From: Rubrobacteraceae bacterium
Lineage (GTDB): Bacteria > Actinomycetota > Rubrobacteria > Rubrobacterales > Rubrobacteraceae
Assembly: GCA_021156345.1 (NCBI GenBank)
Contig: JAJNDJ010000012.1
Span: forward strand, 1-10,167
Length of the DNA stretch: 10,167 bases
Direction: 5' to 3'
Notes under the pieces: generated by a model
Databases searched by the model: none
What the model was told of the DNA's origin: nothing
What the model saw: the letters and a program-made list of their open reading frames with translations, nothing else
Shown: positions 1 to 4,891 of the stretch, one piece after another
Numbering within the stretch: position 1 is the first letter of the stretch
Layout of the letters: each line of letters begins with the position of its first letter
Position numbers and translations under genes: made by a program

Positions 1-372
1 ATTAGCGATCCGACCCCTCAAAAGACCGTCAACGTCCTCGGGCGATGATATCACGGGGCGTCCCGGGTTGCGAACCCTTCCCAACCTCTTGCCGAACTCG
101 ACGGCGGCAAGGATCTTGCACGCCTTTGCTTCCCCGATTCCGTGCAATCCGAGCAAATCGTGAACAGAGACCCCGTGTAATCCGAAGAGATCGCCACTCT
201 CGGAGATGACCTGCCCAGCAAGCTCGACCGCCGTGTTCTCCTTGCTCCCCGTGCCAAACAGAATGCCTAGCAACTCCGCACTGGAAAGCGCCTGAGGACC
301 CTCCGACAAAAGCCGCTCCCGCGGCCTGAGCTCGGGAGGTAGCTGTTTGATCGTGTATCTGCGAGGTTCCAC
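1..372 (-). CDS. radC: RadC family protein (UPF0758), N-terminal part, runs off the window
   Basis: This is the first 124 codons of a RadC-family protein; the C-terminal JAB/MPN metalloprotease-like domain lies outside the window. The visible part is the helix-hairpin-helix-containing N-terminal domain. It begins VEPRRYTIKQLPPELRPRER, followed by the family pattern LSSAELLGILFGTGSK (residues about 30-45) and LLGLHGIGEAKACKILAAVE (about 77-96), where GIGEAKA is the hairpin motif. The GTG at 372 is the first possible start after an in-frame TAA at 384-382. No Shine-Dalgarno sequence precedes it, but a consensus TATAAT lies 13 nt upstream. The family was once tied to DNA repair, but that role is disputed and the cellular function is uncertain. 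In many bacteria radC directly follows maf; here about 3 kb separates them. The frame is open to base 1. Confidence 0.93.
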   Translation of the reverse strand, partial: MEPRRYTIKQLPPELRPRERLLSEGPQALSSAELLGILFGTGSKENTAVELAGQVISESGDLFGLHGVSVHDLLGLHGIGEAKACKILAAVEFGKRLGRVRNPGRPVISSPEDVDGLLRGRIAN

Positions 373-385
373 AACGGTATTTTAT

Positions 386-391
386 ATTATA
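386..391 (-). promoter_or_regulatory. -10 box TATAAT of radC, near-leaderless start
   Basis: On the minus strand a perfect TATAAT (391 to 386) ends 13 nt before the radC GTG, in an AT-rich patch that stands out from its surroundings. A transcript starting 6-8 nt after the box would have a leader of only about 6-8 nt, and no Shine-Dalgarno sequence is visible. No good -35 hexamer sits at 16-18 bp spacing. The hexamer is seen directly; promoter activity is inferred. Confidence 0.5.
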
Positions 392-443
392 CAGGAATCA
401 GCCCGCTCCAGCCTTCGGTTTCAGGTTAGCTTCTTCTAGCTCC

Positions 444-662
444 TTACTCCCGCGCCGAAGTGGGCGGGATGTTGCGGTTGAAGCGGAAGAGGTTGTTCGG
501 GTCGTAGCGGTCCTTGAGCTCCACCAGACGCTCCCAGTCCCCCGGCGAGTAGGAGGCGTGCGTACGCTCCAGATTCCAGTCGCCCAGGACGAGGAAGTTG
601 ACGAAGGTGGCGCCCGTCTCGTAAGGGCGCATCTCCTCTGCCACGTAAGCTAGGGGGTGTGG
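444..662 (-). pseudogene. C-terminal remnant of a berberine-bridge-enzyme-type FAD-linked oxidase
   Basis: Only the last 70 or so residues of a BBE-domain FAD/FMN-dependent oxidoreductase remain. The peptide carries the family's C-terminal signature in order: MRPYETGATFVNFL, then WERLVELKDRYDPNNLFRFN, then NIPP near the end. In this family the YDPxNLFRxNxNI block forms the very C-terminus, so the natural end and stop (444) are kept. Upstream the frame is closed by TGA at 665-663, and none of the roughly 400 residues that should come first (PCMH-type FAD-binding domain, substrate domain) are present in any nearby frame. An internal GTG at 644 allows a 66-aa reading, but this stub could not bind FAD. 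It is best read as the relic of a gene lost by deletion or cut off by rearrangement; the break point lies near the divergent NTF2-like gene. Confidence 0.82.
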
Positions 663-716
663 TCACCTTAGGGTAGCCGTAAGATGGGTTTGGGCGACCG
701 AGCAGGAGGATCGGTG

Positions 717-1103
717 ATGAACCCAACAGATGAACACGTGCGACGCTTCTTAGTTCGCTACGGGGAGGCTTTGGCCGCAGGGGATCTGAAGACCATCTCC
801 GGCTGCTACGCTGTTCCTTCCCTCGTGTTGTCGGACGCGGGCAGCGTCCCTATCGCCGCACGCCAGGAGATAGAGGCCGCCTTCGACGGGGCGGCCGAAC
901 GCTATCGCGCGCAAGGGCTCGTTGGCATCCGGCCTACCCTCCTCGCCTGGGAGGCTCTTAGCGAGAGGCTGCTCTCCGTAGACGTGCGCTGGGAGTACCT
1001 CGACGAGCAGGGTCGCAGCGCGCAGCAAAATGGCTACCGCTACGTGCTCAGGCTCGAAAACGAGGCGACGCTCAAGATCCAAGTCGTCATAGCGACTTCC
1101 TAG
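717..1103 (+). CDS. NTF2-like (SnoaL-superfamily) small protein, function unknown
   Basis: A 128-aa soluble protein with the look of the NTF2-like cone fold. It opens with a helix followed by RYGEALAAGDLKTISGCYAV (residues 14-33), then S/VLSDAGSVPI, a second helix (RQEIEAAFDGAAERYRAQG), and alternating strands such as RLLSVDVRWEYLDEQGR and GYRYVLRLENEATLKIQVVI. The pattern helix, then 'one chain faces work for many strands', is typical of SnoaL, DUF4440 and related families. The ATG at 717 is chosen over a further upstream start at 684 and the adjacent GTG at 714 because AGGAGGA (704-710) ends 6 nt before it. It is read divergently from the oxidase remnant and converges on the secreted-protein gene. 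Members range from enzymes to ligand binders, and no catalytic residues can be assigned here, so I propose no reaction. The family-level call is fairly sure. Confidence 0.75.
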   Translation: MNPTDEHVRRFLVRYGEALAAGDLKTISGCYAVPSLVLSDAGSVPIAARQEIEAAFDGAAERYRAQGLVGIRPTLLAWEALSERLLSVDVRWEYLDEQGRSAQQNGYRYVLRLENEATLKIQVVIATS

Positions 1104-1145
1104 AGTAAGCGACCTTCAGAGAATCTTTCTTCCGGGCACTTGCGT

Positions 1146-1181
1146 GAAGAAAAGCAAGGGGCAGGGCATCGTGGCCCTGCC
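1146..1181 (-). terminator. Intrinsic terminator, distal of two
   Basis: A perfect 8-bp stem (1160-1167 with 1174-1181, GGCAGGGC/GCCCTGCC) closes a 6-nt loop. On the minus strand it is followed by CCTTGCTTTTCTTC. The T-rich tail is on the minus side only, so it fits the end of the transcript of the secreted-protein gene. It could also stop read-through towards the convergent NTF2-like gene. Confidence 0.6.
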
Positions 1182-1192
1182 ACCGCTAGCTC

Positions 1193-1248
1193 TAAAAGGC
1201 ACCAGGGTGGCCTCCGGAAGCTTCATGAGCTCAAGGCCAGCCTGGTGC
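1193..1248 (-). terminator. Long-stem hairpin, probable first terminator of the secreted-protein gene
   Basis: The arms at 1199-1213 and 1234-1248 are complementary over 15 positions with one central mismatch (8 bp + 1 + 6 bp). Reading on the minus strand the stem is followed at once by CTTTTAG. The 20-nt loop is itself made of two perfect 8-nt palindromes, GAAGCTTC (1217-1224) and TGAGCTCA (1226-1233). It lies about 95 bp behind the stop codon of the aromatic-rich protein gene. Confidence 0.5.
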
Positions 1249-1255
1249 TCTGCCT

Positions 1256-1335
1256 ATCCTCCTCCAACGGTTTACCCTACAGAGAGCGCACCCCCTGCGC
1301 TATCGGTGCTCTCGGGAGGACCACTCGTGGAGGAT
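1256..1335. repeat. Nested inverted repeats in the 3' region of the secreted-protein gene
   Basis: An outer 7-bp stem pairs 1256-1262 (ATCCTCC) with 1329-1335 (GGAGGAT). Inside it GAGAGC (1282-1287) pairs with GCTCTC (1308-1313), and an alternative inner hairpin pairs AGCGCA (1285-1290) with TGCGCT (1296-1301). No gene was found in 1104-1343; these repeats and the two hairpins further left fill much of that stretch. Whether the fold acts in RNA or DNA, and on which strand, cannot be told from the sequence. Confidence 0.45.
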
Positions 1336-1343
1336 GGGCTTTG

Positions 1344-1787
1344 TTAGTGGCTAGAACTATTCCAGTAGTAGAACGACTCCCAATAGTGATCGCCAGTAGG
1401 CTTATACGTGGTCCAGGCCTTGAAATAGGGCTTGGAGGAGTTACGGTCGTCGTACTTGTGGTACTGGCAGTAATACCATCCGTCCCATTCCTGCCACTGG
1501 CCGCCCTGGGTCGTCTTCCACTTGTAGTAGACATGGACGTAGTACCACTGCTTGCCGTTGAACGTCTTCTTCTGGTATTCCTTATACCACTGATCACACC
1601 ACTTATTGGCCTTCGTTGTGCCTAAGAATTGGGAGCCATCCGGTTCGCAGTACTTGAAGTAAGAAGTTGGGTAGTAATTCTTGGAGTACTTATTGCCCTC
1701 ACCAGGTCCAGGCTGCCAGGCCAAGACCGGAGAAGCCACGAGCATCATCGCCGCCAACAACCCCAAAAGCAGCATCAACCTTCTCAA
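1344..1787 (-). CDS. Secreted aromatic-rich small protein, unknown function
   Basis: A 147-aa precursor that I do not recognise. The start is taken as TTG at 1787, because AAGGAG (1799-1794) lies 6 nt before it; an ATG at 1820 is in frame but lacks such a site. The N-terminus is a textbook Sec signal peptide: RR, a run of Leu/Ala/Met, and likely cleavage after SPVLA (residue 23) before WQPG. The mature chain of about 124 residues holds 11 Trp, 20 Tyr and 5 Phe, so nearly a third is aromatic, plus many Lys/Gln/Asn/Ser and three Cys. Runs such as QWYYVHVYYKWK and WDGWYYCQYHKYDD alternate aromatic with polar residues, which suggests beta strands. No membrane anchor, sortase signal or enzyme motif is visible. 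A surface, wall or carbohydrate-binding role is possible but is only inference. The gene is single, divergent from the methyltransferase-like gene, with a structured leader and hairpins behind it. Confidence 0.85.
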   Translation of the reverse strand: MRRLMLLLGLLAAMMLVASPVLAWQPGPGEGNKYSKNYYPTSYFKYCEPDGSQFLGTTKANKWCDQWYKEYQKKTFNGKQWYYVHVYYKWKTTQGGQWQEWDGWYYCQYHKYDDRNSSKPYFKAWTTYKPTGDHYWESFYYWNSSSH

Positions 1788-2176
1788 CTCATTCTCCTTC
1801 CCAAAGCAAGTCCCTACCATTTCCTGACGGTTAGCTAAAAAACCTCCTCTCCATAAGGGCGGTCCCGTAGGGGAGGCCCCGCCACGTTGCGCAATGGGAG
1901 GAAGTATGCCAGGTTAAGAGGGCTGGCGCATCACGCAAATGGACTAATTTTAGTACTATCTCTACCAGCATCCGAGAACGCTACTTTCTAAACCGTCCGA
2001 GAAGGCTCGGAAGCGCTTGCGGCGTTGCTCCGCGAGTCACCCAGAAGGGCTCTTCGTTCCATTCCGCCCTTCGTATACTGGCCAAAGCCACGATCGGAGC
2101 GTTGCTCGTACCCTTTCCCGACATTATATGAATGACGTAAGATGTTGTGTTGAGGGAAGCGAGCGAAGGAGGACGC
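1788..2176. other. Divergent intergenic region without a gene
   Basis: This gap separates the secreted-protein gene (-) from the methyltransferase-like gene (+) and must hold both promoters. An AT-rich island at 1941-1960 contains ACTAA-TT-TTAGT (1943-1954) and a minus-strand TAAAAT (1952-1947) that could be a -10 box, though no convincing -35 accompanies it. Further features are the leader dyads at 1837-1883 and a small perfect hairpin, TCCGAG-AAGG-CTCGGA, at 1996-2011. A 76-codon minus-strand open frame (1981-2211) crosses the region, but it overlaps the start of the plus-strand gene and matches nothing I know, so I do not call it. Confidence 0.4.
1837..1883 (-). promoter_or_regulatory. Possible attenuator-like leader of the secreted-protein gene
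   Basis: On the minus strand, CCTCC (1876-1872) can pair with GGAGG (1847-1843), which is followed directly by six T (1842-1837), like a weak terminator some 50 nt before the TTG start. A competing pairing joins GGCGG (1883-1879) with CCGCC (1862-1858). The two stems cannot both form as nested helices. No known riboswitch class was recognised. The stems are short, so this stays tentative. Confidence 0.25.
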
Positions 2177-2647
2177 ATGTCCAACGACGAGCGAGACAAC
2201 CCGGGCATCAAGGTGCCTCCACCTCTGATCTACCTCCTACCACTACTCTTGGGGTTGATACTCGACAGAAAGGCCCACCTCCCCTTCTTGCCGAGCGGCG
2301 TGGCGCGTATCGTCGGCTGGCCCCTCATAGGTTGCGGGGCACTGATCGGAGGCTGGTGGCGTAGAACAATGCGCGACGCCGACGCGCCTATACGCACCGA
2401 CAGGCCTGTTCCGAGGCTGACCACTGCAGGTCCGTTCGGCTACAGCCGCAACCCTGCCTACCTCTCTCTGGCCATGATCTACGCCGGGATAGCCGCCCTG
2501 AGGAACTCGCTGTGGGCCATCCTCTTTCTACCGTTGGTTGTGTATGTGATCGGGCGCGAGGTGATAGGGCGCGAGGAGCGTTACCTGGAACGCACCTTCG
2601 GGGAGGAGTACCTGGCCTATAAGGCTAGGGTGCGGCGCTGGGTGTAG
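2177..2647 (+). CDS. Isoprenylcysteine carboxyl methyltransferase-like (ICMT/PEMT) membrane protein
   Basis: A 156-aa integral membrane protein of the ICMT/PEMT methyltransferase superfamily. Hydrophobic segments lie at about residues 15-31, 41-60, 95-108 and 111-127. The family's diagnostic C-terminal half is clear: GPFGYSRNPAYLS (85-97), where the Arg-Asn-Pro-x-Tyr box contributes to S-adenosylmethionine binding, and then EERYLERTFGEEYLAYKARV (133-152), the second conserved block with its acidic EE and the Y-x-x-Y ending. Bacterial members are mostly of unknown substrate; true prenylcysteine methylation is not expected in bacteria, so lipid or small-molecule methylation is more likely. The ATG at 2177 follows AAGGAGG (2166-2172) by 4 nt and is preferred to an upstream start at 2147. 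It is transcribed away from the secreted-protein gene and appears monocistronic. Confidence 0.88.
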   Translation: MSNDERDNPGIKVPPPLIYLLPLLLGLILDRKAHLPFLPSGVARIVGWPLIGCGALIGGWWRRTMRDADAPIRTDRPVPRLTTAGPFGYSRNPAYLSLAMIYAGIAALRNSLWAILFLPLVVYVIGREVIGREERYLERTFGEEYLAYKARVRRWV

Positions 2648-2726
2648 CTGGCACAGCGTCCTAGAACCCCGTCAAGGCGAAGTTCGCAGCGTCTCCCCTC
2701 TAGGGCACTTGGGTGAATGGCGTAGG

Positions 2727-2820
2727 ATGGCACGCTCCTGGATCATCGCAGTGGTTAGCGCCGTGACCGGACTCGCGGCGGGGTGTGGCACCCCCCTCCG
2801 AGGTCGCGGAGCTATCACTA
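2727..2820 (+). pseudogene. Possible remnant of a lipoprotein gene (signal peptide only)
   Basis: From ATG at 2727 the plus strand encodes MARSWIIAVVSAVTGLAAGC, which has every part of a lipoprotein signal: a basic start, a hydrophobic stretch and a lipobox-like LAAGC with Cys at position 20 (codon 2784-2786), followed by GTP. After about 30 further bases the frame runs antisense into the SnoaL-like gene and becomes Arg/Pro/Ser-rich noise until a stop at 3056. The mature lipoprotein is therefore missing. A weak ribosome site and the short length mean it could be chance. If real, it marks the point where an older gene was cut by arrival of its right-hand neighbour. Confidence 0.4.
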
Positions 2821-3204
2821 TCAGAACATGGGGTGGTCGTTCGCCGCGCTCTCAGGTACGGGCTGCACTACATCCCAGTGCTCGACAACCTTGCCGTCCT
2901 CCAAGCGGAAGATGTCCGCTAACGCAGAGCCGCGGTCTTCGGGTGAGGTCTTTAGCAGGCTGTGGGTCACGACCAGGTCCCCCTCTGCGATGGCGCGCTT
3001 TATGTCGAGGCTCAACTGGGGGAACTGCTCAACAAAGCCCTCTACGAACTGGATGAAAGCCTCGAAACCGTCGGGAGCTTGGGGGTTGTGCTGGATGTAG
3101 TGCGAGCCGCCGTAGTTCTCTACTGCCTCGGCTGGCTGCTTGTCGTTGAACGCCGTGTCGAGGTAGGCGATCACCGTCTGCTTACTGCGCTCGGGGTCGG
3201 TCAT
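2821..3204 (-). CDS. SnoaL-like / NTF2-like protein of the COG4922 type
   Basis: A 127-aa soluble protein, full length for this group of predicted SnoaL-like aldol-condensation-type proteins. Signature stretches are easy to see: KQTVIAYLDTAFNDKQPAEA (8-27), YIQHNPQAPDGFEAF (37-51), AIAEGDLVVTHSLL, then DIFRLEDGKVVEHWDVVQPV (about 97-116) and the typical end ESAANDHPMF. The conserved His and Asp of QHNP and EHWD lie where SnoaL-family proteins place their pocket residues. True substrates are unknown; such proteins are often found beside redox or stress genes. The ATG at 3204 follows AAGGAGG (3215-3209) at a 4-nt distance. The gene has its own likely promoter with an operator-like dyad, so it may be inducible. 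It faces the possible lipoprotein remnant tail to tail. Confidence 0.88.
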   Translation of the reverse strand: MTDPERSKQTVIAYLDTAFNDKQPAEAVENYGGSHYIQHNPQAPDGFEAFIQFVEGFVEQFPQLSLDIKRAIAEGDLVVTHSLLKTSPEDRGSALADIFRLEDGKVVEHWDVVQPVPESAANDHPMF

Positions 3205-3232
3205 GGATCCTCCTTTCGATACATAGGGACGG

Positions 3233-3238
3233 ATTGTA
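3233..3238 (-). promoter_or_regulatory. -10 box TACAAT of the SnoaL-like gene
   Basis: The minus strand shows TGTACAAT (-10 core TACAAT, 3238 to 3233), 28 nt before the ATG. This would give a leader of about 22 nt that includes the strong ribosome site. No clear -35 hexamer is present at the usual distance; that position is taken by a dyad (3243-3264). Confidence 0.4.
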
Positions 3239-3242
3239 CATG

Positions 3243-3264
3243 CCTGAGGGCAACCGATCTCAGG
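3243..3264. promoter_or_regulatory. Operator-like inverted repeat over the -35 region of the SnoaL-like gene
   Basis: CCTGAG (3243-3248) and CTCAGG (3259-3264) form a perfect 6+6 dyad with a 10-bp spacer. The half-site centres are 16 bp apart, and the dyad centre lies about 15 bp upstream of the -10 box, where a repressor would block RNA polymerase. No regulator gene is visible nearby. Confidence 0.35.
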
Positions 3265-3332
3265 TAGGAACGCTCGTAAGTGAAGGACCGGGTTTGCCGA
3301 ACTTCGAAGAACACGCCTTCTGAGACTGTATG

Positions 3333-3380
3333 AAAAAGCTTCACATGCAAGCCAATCGCCTTAGCATGAGGTGACTCATG
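3333..3380 (-). terminator. Weak terminator candidate behind maf
   Basis: Behind the maf stop the minus strand first passes CATGAG-TCAC-CTCATG (3380-3365, perfect 6-bp stem) and then GCTT-7 nt-AAGC (3352-3338) followed by TTTTTC (3337-3332). The second stem has only 4 bp. I saw nothing better between 3205 and 3406 to end the long cluster transcript. Confidence 0.25.
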
Positions 3381-3406
3381 GACTTGATATCTTCCGCACT
3401 GCGCCT

Positions 3407-3988
3407 TCAGGGGTGTGGGATTCCTGCGTTGGCGAGCATCCTACCTGTGAGGGCGAGCGGTAGGCCGACAACGTTCGTGTAGTCGCCGCCGATCCACTCG
3501 ACGAATGATGCGGCCCGTCCCTGCACAGCGTATCCCCCTGCCTTTCCTATGCCTTCTCCGTAGTGGGCGTAGGACTCTACTTCGGCGCTACCGAGGACTC
3601 GCATGCGCACACTGGTAACGGCGTGGCGCAGGGTGAGATCTTCGCCCCTTGTGACAGCGACTCCCGTGTAGACTTCGTGGGAGCGCCCTTGTAATTTGTC
3701 TAGGAAACGCCGGATGTCTTCTTTGTTTCTGGCCTGTCCGAAGATGCGGTCGTGCGTTGGAAGGTCGGGCAGATAGACGACAGTATCGGCCGCGAGCACG
3801 ACGCTATCGGGGTCTTTCGCGACGGCGAGTGCTTTGCCCTCTGCGTTGGCCCTGACGGTCTTTATGGGGTCTTCGAGTACCAGCTCGGTGAATCCGCTCT
3901 TATGGGCCTCGAACTCGTAGCCTGCGGTGTCCAGCAGGTTCACCCGCCTGGCCGACTCCGAGGCGAGCACGAGGCGCGAGCCTTTCAA
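3407..3988 (-). CDS. maf: Maf-like nucleoside triphosphate pyrophosphatase
   Basis: A 193-aa protein of the Maf/HAM1-like family, which hydrolyses non-canonical or pyrimidine nucleoside triphosphates to monophosphate and pyrophosphate and is linked to septum and growth control. Visible motifs: LASESARR (8-15; the usual Pro before RR is Ala), AADTVV (66-71) with the conserved catalytic Asp68, SHEVYTGV (103-110), and [10 protein letters not shown] (148-157) running into [13 protein letters not shown] at the C-terminus. The usual length is about 190-200 residues, so it is complete. Its ATG overlaps the ndk stop as ATGA, so translation is probably coupled; both enzymes act on the nucleotide pool. 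Specificity (dTTP/UTP type or m7GTP type) cannot be fixed from motifs alone. It is the last gene of the compact cluster; what follows on its strand looks foreign to the cluster. Confidence 0.95.
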   Translation of the reverse strand: MKGSRLVLASESARRVNLLDTAGYEFEAHKSGFTELVLEDPIKTVRANAEGKALAVAKDPDSVVLAADTVVYLPDLPTHDRIFGQARNKEDIRRFLDKLQGRSHEVYTGVAVTRGEDLTLRHAVTSVRMRVLGSAEVESYAHYGEGIGKAGGYAVQGRAASFVEWIGGDYTNVVGLPLALTGRMLANAGIPHP

Positions 3989-4386
3989 GGGCCGAAGAAG
4001 AGGCCTAGCTCCCGATCTGCGCTCTGGGGCGAATCAGAACCGTGGACGAGGTTATCCGGCATGCTAAGGGCCAGGTCGCCCCGGATCGTACCAGGCGCTG
4101 CGTCGGCAGGGTTCGTGGCCCCCATAAGGGTCCTCATGGCCTTTATCGCGCCTTCGCCGCTTATCCTCATGGCGACGACCGGTGTTGCGGTAATGAACTC
4201 GACCAGTTCCTCAAAGAAAGGCTTCTCGCTGTGCTCGGCGTAGTGTAGTTCCGCCAGCTCTCTGCCGACGTCCATCAGCTTCATGTCAGCGATATCGAGG
4301 CCCTTGGCTTCTATGCGGCGGATAATCTCACCGACGAGCCTGCGGCGCACGCCGTCACCCTTGACCAGAACAAGCGTCTGTTCCAT
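3985..4386 (-). CDS. ndk: Nucleoside diphosphate kinase
   Basis: A 133-aa enzyme that moves the gamma-phosphate from ATP to other nucleoside diphosphates via a phospho-histidine. The active-site block is intact: NLVHGSDS with His115, preceded by [17 protein letters not shown] (90-106). The conserved HYAEH (48-52) and the N-terminal Lys9 are present. The family's almost invariant KPDGV reads KGDGV here (Gly10 for Pro), an uncommon change next to the catalytic Lys. Length matches short bacterial NDKs. AAGGAG (4398-4393) overlaps the stop of the zinc-ribbon gene and precedes the ATG by 6 nt; the gap between the two genes is 10 bp. The place after folC is the same as in Streptomyces and Mycobacterium. 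Confidence 0.97.
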   Translation of the reverse strand: MEQTLVLVKGDGVRRRLVGEIIRRIEAKGLDIADMKLMDVGRELAELHYAEHSEKPFFEELVEFITATPVVAMRISGEGAIKAMRTLMGATNPADAAPGTIRGDLALSMPDNLVHGSDSPQSADRELGLFFGP

Positions 4387-4396
4387 TTACTTCTCC

Positions 4397-4891
4397 TTAT
4401 CTAACGATGGTCTTGCCGCTGCGCTGGTCGGTGCCGCAGTAAGGGCACATCCCCCACTCCATGTTGAGCGGTCTTTCGCAGTTTACGCAAGACTTCTTGA
4501 GCTCCCAGGTGCACGAAGGGCAGATCAGGTAGTCCCTCTCGACCAGGTTGCGGCAATTTGGGCACAGAAGGACGCTGTTCGTAAGCTCGCGCTCCAGCAC
4601 GGCCAGCTCCAGCTCGCGTTCGCGGGACTCCTCGAGGTACTCAGGGGGGCGTACGATGAGGTAGACCAGGGTGCCGAAGTAGGGGAAGATGAAGGCGATA
4701 AACCCCCACAACACGCTCATGGCCCCCCGCCTGGAGGCGTCGGCGTAGGTCCAGTAGACGAGTGAGACCCACAACACGATGAAGAGAAGGAGCACGAGCT
4801 GGCCCGAGATCCTCAAGATCGGGCTCTCCAGAAAGCTGGAGATGATCTGGAACGGGTCAGGGTCCTGCTGGAATGCGAGCAAGGATCTCAT
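4397..4891 (-). CDS. Membrane protein with two TM segments and a C-terminal double zinc ribbon, function unknown
   Basis: A 164-aa protein with two parts. The N-terminal part has an amphipathic start and two transmembrane helices (about residues 31-50 and 57-80) joined by the short polar loop ADASRRGAM. It is followed by a charged, probably coiled-coil helix (84-104). The C-terminal part has eight cysteines in four CxxC knuckles: Cys110/113, 124/127, 135/138 and 149/152, which together make two zinc ribbons of the DZR type. The topology suggests zinc ribbons facing the cytoplasm, where they could bind nucleic acid or a partner protein; this is inference. The ATG overlaps the stop of the preceding microprotein gene as ATGA, so the two are likely made together. 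Similar two-TM zinc-ribbon proteins are annotated as hypothetical in Actinobacteria. It sits between folC and ndk, a slot that other actinobacteria fill with a DUF4233 membrane protein. Confidence 0.85.
   Translation of the reverse strand: MRSLLAFQQDPDPFQIISSFLESPILRISGQLVLLLFIVLWVSLVYWTYADASRRGAMSVLWGFIAFIFPYFGTLVYLIVRPPEYLEESRERELELAVLERELTNSVLLCPNCRNLVERDYLICPSCTWELKKSCVNCERPLNMEWGMCPYCGTDQRSGKTIVR

Noticed and set aside
436..726. 96-aa minus-strand frame overlapping the oxidase remnant
   Set aside because: It is a shifted frame; the BBE motifs are in the other frame ending at 444. Its upstream part matches nothing in the family, so it does not rescue the gene by frameshift.
1134..1148. 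15-nt near repeat of 2703-2717 (14 of 15 identical, GGGCACTTG core)
   Set aside because: One or two matches of this quality are expected by chance between all 15-mers of a 10-kb window, and there is no extended similarity around them.
1140..1625. 161-aa plus-strand open frame with long hydrophobic runs
   Set aside because: It lies antisense to the secreted-protein gene, whose signal peptide, ribosome site and biased composition are convincing. The hydrophobic runs mirror Tyr/Lys/Asn codons on the other strand.
1981..2211. 76-aa minus-strand open frame with the stretch AEWNEEPFWVTRGATPQAL
   Set aside because: It faintly recalls HicB-type sequences, but it lacks the full pattern and a ribosome site and overlaps the start of the methyltransferase-like gene. 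Not enough to call a gene.
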